Assembly (NCBI GenBank): GCA_007119405.1
Contig: SKPT01000245.1
Location: forward strand, 1-5,668
Direction: 5' to 3'
Length of the DNA: 5,668 nucleotides
Source: Phycisphaeraceae bacterium
GTDB taxonomy: Bacteria; Planctomycetota; Phycisphaerae; Phycisphaerales; Phycisphaeraceae
The first letter of the stretch is position 1. The number at the start of each line of letters is the position of its first letter. Position numbers and translations under genes: made by a program. The notes beneath the pieces were generated by a model, which was given only the letters and a program-made list of their open reading frames with translations, ran no database searches and was not told where the DNA came from. Below are positions 1 to 4,862 of the stretch, in pieces.

Positions 1-2
1 GG

Positions 3-404
3 GCGACGGACGCGGAAGGCATCGTGTTCCTGGCCAACGAGCGTTGCGAGCAGGAGAACCTGATCGAGCAGCTCAAGAACGGCTGCAAGGCGATGCGGAT
101 GCCGGTGGACAACCTGCTGAGCAACTGGGCGTACATGGTGATGGGGGCGCTGGCATGGACGCTCAAGGCGTGGTTCGCGCTGTCGCTGCCGGTGGCGCGT
201 GGACGCTGGGCCGCGCGTCATCGCGAGGAGAAGCATGAGCTGCTGCGGATGGAGTTCAAGGGCTTCGTCGAAGCGATGATGCGCCTGCCATGCCAGGTGT
301 TGCGATCGGGGCGGAAGCTGGTGTATCGGCTGCTGTCGTGGAACCGTTGGCAATCGGCGCTGCTGCGTTCGGCCGAGGCGTGGCGTGAGCCGATGCGCTG
401 TTGA
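3..404 (+). CDS. IS1380-type DDE transposase, C-terminal part (5' end outside window)
   Basis: The reading frame is open from the first bases of the window, so the gene begins upstream; 133 residues and the stop are visible. A start at the GTG at 24 is unlikely because the preceding codons read on as the same protein. Residues 14-25 fit the R-x3-E-x6-K pattern of IS4/IS1380-type transposases (R14, E18, K25), with E18 the likely catalytic glutamate of the DDE triad. The following stretch (LKNG, then RMPVDNLLSNWAYMVM, LAWTLKAWFAL, LRMEFKGF, PCQVLRSGRKLVYRLLSWN) matches what I recall of IS1380 C-termini. The enzyme would cut and join the ends of its own insertion sequence. The C-terminus looks intact. 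No IS end is certain: possible right ends finishing in AGG lie at about 432, 483 and 500, but the left end is needed to decide. The gene converges with the minus-strand gene ending at 609. Confidence 0.85.
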   Translation, partial: ATDAEGIVFLANERCEQENLIEQLKNGCKAMRMPVDNLLSNWAYMVMGALAWTLKAWFALSLPVARGRWAARHREEKHELLRMEFKGFVEAMMRLPCQVLRSGRKLVYRLLSWNRWQSALLRSAEAWREPMRC

Positions 405-420
405 ACGGCGGCAGGTTGAA

Positions 421-442
421 GTCGGGGTAAGGATGCCCCGAT
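421..442 (+). repeat. Short hairpin after the transposase stop
   Basis: TCGGGG at 422-427 pairs with CCCCGA at 436-441 around an 8-nt loop, with a possible extra G-U pair outside. It lies 17 nt after the transposase stop codon and has no T-tract, so it is at best a weak terminator or a structure inside the IS 3' end. The rest of the 405-608 gap holds no gene that I can support. Confidence 0.3.
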
Positions 443-608
443 CCGCGAGATTCGGCTGGACACGTGGCGGGAGCCAAGCGAGGCGTCAGATGAAGCAAGG
501 ACAAGATGGTTCACGCCTCGACCCACCCGGCGTCGTCGGCGATCCCGTGGCCGGCGCCACCGTCGGTCGAACGCCGCGCGGAGGCCGAGCGATACGCTTG
601 TTTTGGGG

Positions 609-1184
609 CTAGAGGACGTCGCGGCCGGTCTGGCGGGCGATGCGCCGGCCGCACTCCGGGCATCGCGGCCCCGGCGAGCCGCGCAGGTCGTAGCCGCACG
701 TCGCGCACGCTCCGCGCTGGGGGACCTGGAGCCAGTGCTGGTGGTAGCCCAGCTTCAGCAGCCCGTAGCCGGCGAGGAAGGAGATGCCCACGGTGCCGAC
801 GATCATCGCCAGCGCGGCCGCGAGGTGGCCGACGGTCATCACCTCGCCGAGATGAAACGTCGCGAACGCGGCGACCAGCGACACGATGCCCGCCAGGGCC
901 GCGAGGTTCCAATAGCGGGGGCGGTGTCGGACCAGCGGCAGCGGCACGAGAAGCTGGGCGAGCATGAAGCCGATGCTGTTGATCGCGTTTGTCGTCGCCG
1001 CCAGGAACATCAAGGCGATGGCGCCGAGGTCGTCGATGCCCAGCCATCGCGCCGGGGCGCGCACGCCAAGCAGCGCCGCGGCCACGAGGTAGATGAGCAC
1101 GGGCACGAGGGGTGCGACCCAGAAGCAGACCACGGCCACGGGGCGGCACGGCAGGGGGCGGGCGTCGTCGTGGGCCAACGGCAT
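609..1184 (-). CDS. Four-helix membrane protein with C-terminal zinc ribbon
   Basis: The product is 191 residues if started at the ATG at 1184. A TTG at 1220 would add 12 residues, but a -10-like box (TACAAT) lies inside that extension, so I chose the ATG. Hydrophobic segments at about 15-40, 52-83, 94-111 and 119-146 predict four membrane helices. A zinc ribbon follows: C160-x2-C163-GYDLRG, then C175-PE-C178-GR. The two CxxC pairs should bind one zinc ion on a cytoplasmic or membrane-proximal tail. I recognise the ribbon type from planctomycete membrane proteins of unknown role, but not the gene itself. The upstream gene (1240-1782, same strand) ends 55 nt before this start, and the -10 box in the gap argues for separate transcription. 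It is very GC-rich (a sampled line is 80% GC), like the native flanks. Function unknown. Confidence 0.8.
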   Translation of the reverse strand: MPLAHDDARPLPCRPVAVVCFWVAPLVPVLIYLVAAALLGVRAPARWLGIDDLGAIALMFLAATTNAINSIGFMLAQLLVPLPLVRHRPRYWNLAALAGIVSLVAAFATFHLGEVMTVGHLAAALAMIVGTVGISFLAGYGLLKLGYHQHWLQVPQRGACATCGYDLRGSPGPRCPECGRRIARQTGRDVL

Positions 1185-1190
1185 GGCGGG

Positions 1191-1220
1191 ATTGTAGAGG
1201 CCGGGGCGCAGGCGGCGCAA
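1191..1220 (-). promoter_or_regulatory. Predicted leaderless promoter of the 609-1184 gene
   Basis: On the minus strand, CTCTACAAT ends at 1191, six bases (CCCGCC) before the ATG at 1184, so transcription would start at or next to the A of the ATG. TTGCGC at 1215-1220 gives a plausible -35 with an 18-bp spacer. A perfect TTGACA at 1238-1243 overlaps the upstream gene's stop codon but is 41 bp from the -10, too far to pair with it. No Shine-Dalgarno sequence fits between the box and the ATG. Confidence 0.6.
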
Positions 1221-1239
1221 GCGTCCATCCGGGTCGCTG

Positions 1240-1782
1240 TCAAATGAGCGCCGGTAGGGAGTAGATCCACAGGATGAGTATGCCGATGATCCAGGAGGCC
1301 GCCACGAAGAACACCTGCGATTCGATGGGCATTTGGAGCATATCGCCCATGCGGCGCCACCAGATGACGAGCATGGTCGCGGCGATGCCTGTCATGAGGA
1401 CAGTGAGGCAGCCGGCCACGGGATCGCGATACTCCCGAAGGCGATCAGGAAGCTGGGCCAGCAGCCAGACCGCCAGCGGCGCGAGCGCGGCCAGGAAAAG
1501 CGGCAGGGCGCTGAGCCAGACGGGCCAGGCATCGAGCCTCAGGCGCGTGCGGCGAAGGTGGCGATAGAGCGACAGAAGCGGCGAGCCGAGGTCAACGACA
1601 AGCTCGAGCCGCTGCCCGCACTCGGGGCAGCTCGTGCCCGTCAAGTCGCGCAGGTTGTAGCTGCAATTGGGGCAGGGCACGTCGCGATGGCGCAGATACG
1701 CCGGGAGAAGCTCGTCCATGGCCTGCGGGGCCGGCGACGCGGCGGGCACGTCATCGCATGGGTCGGTGTCCGGGGCGGTCAT
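1240..1782 (-). CDS. Membrane protein with N-terminal zinc ribbon
   Basis: The product is 180 residues from the ATG at 1782, preceded by AGGGGG about 9 nt upstream. The frame stays open to 1980, but that extension is Arg/Ser/Pro-rich and looks like non-coding translation. M22 (ATG at 1719) is an alternative start just before the conserved part. A zinc ribbon lies near the N-terminus: C37-PN-C40-SYNLRDLTG, then C52-PE-C55-GQ. Three hydrophobic segments follow at about 86-110, 121-142 and 155-178, with basic residues between the ribbon and the first helix (RHLRRTRLR, 74-82). The ribbon is thus at the opposite end from its two neighbours of the same type, and the G of the usual CGYDLRG is S here. 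The protein probably sits in the cytoplasmic membrane with the ribbon inside the cell. I do not recognise a specific family, and the function is unknown. Confidence 0.78.
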   Translation of the reverse strand: MTAPDTDPCDDVPAASPAPQAMDELLPAYLRHRDVPCPNCSYNLRDLTGTSCPECGQRLELVVDLGSPLLSLYRHLRRTRLRLDAWPVWLSALPLFLAALAPLAVWLLAQLPDRLREYRDPVAGCLTVLMTGIAATMLVIWWRRMGDMLQMPIESQVFFVAASWIIGILILWIYSLPALI

Positions 1783-1837
1783 GACGGGGTACCCCCTGGC
1801 TGATGGTGCTGCGGGGCGCGGCGTGATGGCGAACGGT

Positions 1838-1862
1838 GAACGTCGAGTGCATGATGACGTTC
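1838..1862. repeat. 7-bp inverted repeat upstream of the 1240-1782 gene
   Basis: GAACGTC at 1838-1844 is repeated in inverted form as GACGTTC at 1856-1862, separated by 11 nt. It sits 56-80 nt upstream of the minus-strand start at 1782, where an operator could lie. A second small hairpin (CGCCAT 1901-1906 / ATGGCG 1912-1917) lies farther out. I see no convincing -10 box or gene in 1783-2021. Confidence 0.3.
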
Positions 1863-2021
1863 GAGTGCGCGGCGAACGGCCGGCGAGGCTGACGCAGCAT
1901 CGCCATGTAGAATGGCGGCGAATGCACGCGGACGCAACCGGCGGTCCGCACAGAGCACGGTTCGGGATGCTGTGTGGCACGCGGGGCCCGGCACGCGGCG
2001 ACCGGCATTGCAGGGGCAGGG

Positions 2022-2264
2022 TTACCAGATCATGGCCAGCAGCAATATCGCCAATCCCTGGATGACAAACACGATCCCGAGAAACAGGAATATCCGCGGC
2101 GCGGTCGCTTCGTCGTAGATGTGATACGCCAGTTCCCGGAAAACGCTCTGCTCAAAGATCTTTCGGCCAAGCCGACAGAATGCCACGCCACCGGGTCGCC
2201 TTCCGGCAATCAACAATAGGCCTGCGATGACGTTGCCCCACCCGATCAGGTGCAGCAGGTTCAT
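2022..2264 (-). CDS. Small two-helix membrane protein, unknown function
   Basis: The product is 80 residues from the ATG at 2264, chosen because AGGAGC lies about 10 nt upstream and the protein becomes coherent from there (MNLLHLIGWGNVIAGLLLIAG). The frame is open to an ATG at 2330, but those 22 extra residues are Arg/Ser-rich and overlap a promoter-like box. There is a first hydrophobic helix at about 3-20, then a basic/aromatic middle (GRKIFEQSVFRELAYHIYDEA, about 34-54), then a second helix at about 56-79 that runs to the end. The C-terminus ends two residues after the helix (MIW), so it is likely buried or periplasmic. There are no cysteine pairs, so it is not another zinc-ribbon protein. 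Sampled GC is about 55%, well below the flanks. I do not recognise it. It is divergent from the truncated comM copy and upstream of the 1240-1782 gene on the same strand. Confidence 0.65.
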   Translation of the reverse strand: MNLLHLIGWGNVIAGLLLIAGRRPGGVAFCRLGRKIFEQSVFRELAYHIYDEATAPRIFLFLGIVFVIQGLAILLLAMIW

Positions 2265-2312
2265 GGCTGCCGCGCTCCTGGACTGGCGGATTCGTAGAAC
2301 CGATCGGACCCT

Positions 2313-2346
2313 AGTGTAGCGGCGATCCATACCCGACCGCTATACT
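2313..2346. promoter_or_regulatory. Mirror-symmetric divergent promoter pair
   Basis: AGTGTAGCGG (2313-2322) and CCGCTATACT (2337-2346) are inverted copies matching at 9 of 10 positions, 14 nt apart. Read outward, they give CGCTACACT on the minus strand, towards the small membrane protein, and CGCTATACT on the plus strand, towards the truncated comM copy. Both fit the -10 form used elsewhere in the window. The -35 region of each promoter overlaps the other's -10 area, so the two would compete for RNA polymerase. No good TTGACA-like -35 is visible for either. Confidence 0.5.
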
Positions 2347-2440
2347 CCCCCCCATGCTCGCCCAGGCCCACAGCGTCGTCCTCCAGAACATCGACCCGCT
2401 TGCCTGCAAAGTCGAAGTCGACGTTGCTGAGGAGGGGTTG
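2337..2440 (+). repeat. Direct repeat, copy 1 (duplicated comM promoter and 5' end)
   Basis: This stretch matches 3110-3212. The 10-bp CCGCTATACT is identical, the following C-run is one base longer here, and the first 29 codons differ at 9 of 87 bases. Beyond about 2440 the match drops to roughly half of positions and is lost by about 2461. Confidence 0.9.
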
Positions 2441-2467
2441 CTCACAATGACCGTCGCGAGGCAATAA
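2354..2467 (+). pseudogene. Truncated duplicate of the comM N-terminus (37-codon ORF)
   Basis: From the ATG at 2354 the frame encodes 37 residues ending at TAA 2465-2467. The first 29 residues match the ComM N-terminus at 3126 with four changes (V5A, F8V, G12N, E19K), and the last eight (LTMTVARQ) only faintly recall the real PKTTIVGL. It holds just the first strands of the ChlI/Lon-like fold and no ATPase domain, so it cannot work as ComM. The copy keeps the comM -10 box seven bases before its ATG, so it may still be transcribed. Its stop lies 45 nt before the GTG of the next gene, which it could serve as a leader ORF. Of the nine base differences in the matched codons, five change amino acids, so selection on the peptide is not evident. 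Confidence 0.85.
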
Positions 2468-2500
2468 ACTCCGGTCCGGCGGCCGCCGTGTTCGTCAATA

Positions 2501-2507
2501 AGGGAGG
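2501..2507 (+). promoter_or_regulatory. Strong Shine-Dalgarno site deciding the GTG start at 2513
   Basis: AGGGAGG, continuing into TGA, is close to the ideal complement of the 16S rRNA tail. It lies 5 nt before the GTG at 2513. An earlier GTG at 2507 overlaps the site itself and so is not the start. Confidence 0.75.
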
Positions 2508-2512
2508 TGAGC

Positions 2513-3097
2513 GTGCAGGATTCTGCCGGTAAACAACACGTTGTGCGTCGCGCGGGCAGTGTCCTCCTGCTCGCCGCGTGGCTTGCGGGCGCGATTGTCA
2601 TGCTGCTGCCGGCTTACCACGGCGAGTTCATTGCACCGGGCTCGGCGACGACCTTACACGGTCTTCAAATTGCTGTCATCGGCTTCGTGTTCGGCTTTAC
2701 GCAGCTCGAGTTGTTGCTGATGGCAACGCTTCCCATCACGCTCTTCCTGCTAACGCCGCTGATATTGCTGCGTTATCTGCGGCGCGAGTATGTGCTGCCG
2801 GCGATTTGGGGAAGTCTACTCGCGATCAGCGCCGTGTCACCTGTGATAGCGGCCTTGGCACCTTTGCATGGCGTGAACCAGCGGCTTTTTGGCTTCTATC
2901 TGCTGCCCCTGCCGCTATTGATCGCCGGCGCGGCCCTCTACACGCTGGGTTACGCCGGGCTCCTGGCATCGCGCCAGGATCGACGTGCCACTCGACAGTT
3001 GTGCATTCACTGCGGTTATGACCTCCGGGGGACGCCAACCGGTGTCTGCCCCGAGTGTGGGCAGGCGAACGATGTGCGCGGCGATGAGCTCAATTGA
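2513..3097 (+). CDS. Four-helix membrane protein with C-terminal zinc ribbon
   Basis: The product is 194 residues from the GTG at 2513, placed by the Shine-Dalgarno site just upstream. Hydrophobic segments at about 14-35, 51-87 (probably two helices), 95-117 and 126-152 predict four to five membrane helices. A short basic linker (RQDRRATRQ) leads to the ribbon C164-IH-C167-GYDLRG, then C179-PE-C182-GQ, and an acidic tail. The layout resembles the 609-1184 protein, though helix sequences differ. Two things set it apart: sampled GC is about 58% against about 73% in comM, and it has a classic ribosome-binding site beside leaderless-type neighbours. It lies between the two copies of the comM 5' end, which suggests it arrived with that rearrangement. 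The stop TGA (3095-3097) overlaps the TTGACG that may serve as comM's -35, and comM starts 28 nt later. Function unknown. Confidence 0.82.
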   Translation: MQDSAGKQHVVRRAGSVLLLAAWLAGAIVMLLPAYHGEFIAPGSATTLHGLQIAVIGFVFGFTQLELLLMATLPITLFLLTPLILLRYLRREYVLPAIWGSLLAISAVSPVIAALAPLHGVNQRLFGFYLLPLPLLIAGAALYTLGYAGLLASRQDRRATRQLCIHCGYDLRGTPTGVCPECGQANDVRGDELN

Positions 3098-3125
3098 CGC
3101 CTTCCCCCTCCGCTATACTCCCCCC
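3094..3125 (+). promoter_or_regulatory. Predicted leaderless promoter of comM
   Basis: CGCTATACT ends at 3119, six C bases before the ATG at 3126, so the transcript would begin at or beside the start codon. TTGACG at 3094-3099 overlaps the stop of the preceding gene, but the spacer to the -10 is only 14 bp, so it is a weak -35 candidate. No ribosome-binding site is present between the box and the ATG. Confidence 0.6.
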
Positions 3126-3212
3126 ATGCTCGCCCAGGTCCACAGCTTCGTCCTCCAGGGCATCGACCCGCTTGCCTGCGAAGTCGAGGTCGACGTTGCC
3201 GAGGAGGGCCTG
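3110..3212 (+). repeat. Direct repeat, copy 2 (promoter and first 29 codons of comM)
   Basis: This is the functional partner of the repeat at 2337-2440: same -10 box, C-run one base shorter, 78 of 87 coding bases identical. Together the copies bracket the 2513-3097 gene, offset by about 773 bp. Confidence 0.9.
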
Positions 3213-4640
3213 CCCAAGACGACGATCGTCGGGCTGCCCGATGCGGCCGTCAAGGAGTCCATCGAGCGCGTCCGCTCCGCGATGGTCAACTCCGGGTTCC
3301 CCTTTCCGCTGGCCCGCCTGCTCGTCAACCTCGCCCCGGCCGACATCCGCAAGGAAGGCCCGGCCTTTGACCTGCCCATCGCCCTGGGCCTGCTCATCGC
3401 CGAGCGGGTCATCCGCAGCGAGCGGCATCGCGAGTTTCTCTTTGCCGGCGAGCTGGCGCTGGACGGCCGACTGCGCCCCATCCGCGGGGCGATCAATCTC
3501 GCGCTCTTGGCGCGTGAGCACAAGATGGCGGGGCTCATCGTGCCCGAGGACAACGCCGAGGAGGCCGCGGGCGTCGGCGGCGTGAAGGTCTACCCGGTCC
3601 AGACGCTGGCGCAGGTCGTGGGCTTTCTCAACGAGGTGGACGACATCGCGCCGCTCGCCGATCGCGGCGACACGGCCTTCGGCTTCGACGAGCGGGCGGA
3701 GGTCGACTTCGCCGACATCCGCGGGCAGGAGGCGGTCAAGCGCGCGGCGATGCTCGCGGCCGCGGGGGCGCACAACCTGCTCATGCTCGGGCCCGCGGGC
3801 ACGGGCAAGACGATGATCGCCAAGGCCATGCCCGGCATCCTCCCGCCGCTGACGCGCGAGGAGGCGCTGGAGATCACGCGCATCTACTCGGCCGTCGGGC
3901 AGGTGCCGGCCGGGCAGTCGCTCATCCGCCATCGCCCGGTGCGCACGCCACACCACACCGCCAGCAGCGCGGCCGTGATCGGCGGGGGCACGATTCCCAA
4001 GCCCGGCGAGGTGAGCTTGGCCCATCGCGGCGTGCTGTTTCTTGACGAAGTGCCCGAGTTTCCGCGCATGGTGCTCGAGACGCTGCGCCAGCCGCTGGAA
4101 GACGGCTACGTCACCATCTCGCGGGCGCACAGCTCCATCCGCTTCCCCGCCCGCTTCCTCATGCTGGGGGCGATGAACCCCACGCCCAAGGGCGACAAGC
4201 CCACCGACGAGTTCTCCCATCGCCAGATGCAGCGCTACCTCGCCCGGCTGTCCGGCCCATTCATCGACCGCGTGGACCTGCACGTCGAGGTCCCGCCTGT
4301 GCCCTATCAGCAGCTCAGCGGCGAGCGGCGCGGCACGGGCTCGGCGGAGCTGCGCGAGCGCGTCGTCGCGGCGCGCCAGCGGGCGATCAAGCGCAACGGC
4401 AGTGCGCTCAAACCCAACAGCGCGCTCACCGGCCGCGAGCTCGATCGCGTCGCGGTGCTCGACGACACGGGCCGGGAGCTGCTGCGCCAGGCGATGAGCG
4501 AGCTGAACCTGAGCGCCCGGGCGTACGACAAGATCCGCCGCGTTGCCCGCACCATCGCGGACGTCGACGACGCCGACGTGATCCGCCCCGAGCATGTCGC
4601 GGAGGCGGTGCAGTATCGGCTGCTGGATCGTGAACTGTAG
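3126..4640 (+). CDS. comM: ComM/YifB-family Mg-chelatase-like AAA+ ATPase
   Basis: The product is 504 residues, the usual ComM length. In naturally transformable bacteria ComM is a hexameric helicase that aids branch migration during integration of incoming DNA; that role is carried over from the family, and no competence genes are visible here. The N-terminal ChlI/Lon-like domain (about 1-165) opens MLAQVHSFVLQGID and contains IVGLPDAAVKESIERVR (34-50). The AAA+ core has Walker A GPAGTGKT (222-229), RTPHHTAS (273-280), Walker B VLFLDE (303-308), sensor-1 N351 and GPFIDRVDLH (377-386). The C-terminal domain has SARAYDKIRRVARTIAD (463-479). The CPCG cysteine cluster usual after MN in the family is absent (NPTPKGD, 351-357), and no cysteines follow. 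The ATG at 3126 is chosen by homology and by the -10 box just before it; an in-frame ATG at 2985 lies inside the previous gene. It converges with tRNA-Leu. Confidence 0.96.
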   Translation: MLAQVHSFVLQGIDPLACEVEVDVAEEGLPKTTIVGLPDAAVKESIERVRSAMVNSGFPFPLARLLVNLAPADIRKEGPAFDLPIALGLLIAERVIRSERHREFLFAGELALDGRLRPIRGAINLALLAREHKMAGLIVPEDNAEEAAGVGGVKVYPVQTLAQVVGFLNEVDDIAPLADRGDTAFGFDERAEVDFADIRGQEAVKRAAMLAAAGAHNLLMLGPAGTGKTMIAKAMPGILPPLTREEALEITRIYSAVGQVPAGQSLIRHRPVRTPHHTASSAAVIGGGTIPKPGEVSLAHRGVLFLDEVPEFPRMVLETLRQPLEDGYVTISRAHSSIRFPARFLMLGAMNPTPKGDKPTDEFSHRQMQRYLARLSGPFIDRVDLHVEVPPVPYQQLSGERRGTGSAELRERVVAARQRAIKRNGSALKPNSALTGRELDRVAVLDDTGRELLRQAMSELNLSARAYDKIRRVARTIADVDDADVIRPEHVAEAVQYRLLDREL

Positions 4641-4664
4641 GCAGCCGCTGGTGGCTTCGCGAGG

Positions 4665-4684
4665 CGCCCCGTATGCCCGGGGCG
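4665..4684. terminator. GC-rich hairpin between convergent comM and tRNA-Leu
   Basis: CGCCCCG (4665-4671) pairs perfectly with CGGGGCG (4678-4684) around a 6-nt loop, 24 nt after the comM stop and 20 nt beyond the tRNA 3' end. There is no T-tract on either side, so simple intrinsic termination is doubtful, but the place suits a shared two-way terminator. Confidence 0.4.
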
Positions 4685-4704
4685 GTGGTGCGGGAAAGGG
4701 TGAA

Positions 4705-4790
4705 TGCGGCCGAGAGGAGTCGAACCTCCACGGGGTTTTATCCCCACCAGGCCCTCAACCTGGCGCGTCTGCCAATTCCGCCACGGCCGC
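4705..4790 (-). tRNA. trnL: tRNA-Leu, anticodon GAG
   Basis: The 86-nt minus-strand sequence folds as a class II tRNA: 7-bp acceptor stem GCGGCCG/CGGCCGC with discriminator A, D arm GCG/CGC around a loop with GG, anticodon stem CCAGG/CCTGG with loop TTGAGGG, long variable arm GGGG-ATAAAA-CCCC, and T arm GGAGG-TTCGACT-CCTCT with one G-U pair. The anticodon GAG (4754-4756) reads CTC and CTT leucine codons. The 3' CCA is not encoded (the minus strand continues TTCA), so it must be added by tRNA nucleotidyltransferase. Confidence 0.97.
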
Positions 4791-4820
4791 GGCGTGCCCG
4801 GGCGTCGCCGGGGACTCCAC

Positions 4821-4848
4821 AGTATAAGCGCTGCCCGGCCGTTGTCGA
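4821..4848 (-). promoter_or_regulatory. tRNA-Leu promoter
   Basis: On the minus strand, TATACT (4821-4826) follows TCGACA (4843-4848) with a 16-bp spacer, close to a sigma-70 promoter. Initiation about 7 nt downstream (near 4814) would leave a 5' leader of about 24 nt for RNase P to remove. It is the best two-box promoter in the window. Confidence 0.65.
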
Positions 4849-4862
4849 GGCGAGCGGTGGCA

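Noticed and set aside
511..1149. Long minus-strand frame overlapping the 609-1184 gene, and plus-strand frames at 506-967 and 603-1247
   Set aside because: All are Arg/Gly/Ala/Pro-rich shadows. The 609-1184 frame alone gives hydrophobic helices and an intact zinc ribbon.
1783..1980. N-terminal extension of the 1240-1782 gene to an earlier ATG
   Set aside because: The added 66 residues look like translated intergenic DNA (many Arg, Ser and Pro, with scattered Cys), and a fair ribosome site precedes the ATG at 1782.
1751..2008. 85-codon minus-strand frame with a TACAT box before an internal ATG near 1900
   Set aside because: The box is a poor -10 match, the translation has no helices or motifs, and it overlaps the start of the 1240-1782 gene in another frame.
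1912..2219. Plus-strand frames of 68-81 codons in the gap and over the small membrane protein
   Set aside because: They have no ribosome site, no coherent composition, and overlap a better-supported minus-strand gene.
3090..4595. A 501-codon open frame antisense to comM
   Set aside because: It is the mirror frame of a GC-rich gene with a well-supported protein on the plus strand. Its translation is rich in Arg, Ala, Gly and His with no recognisable domain.
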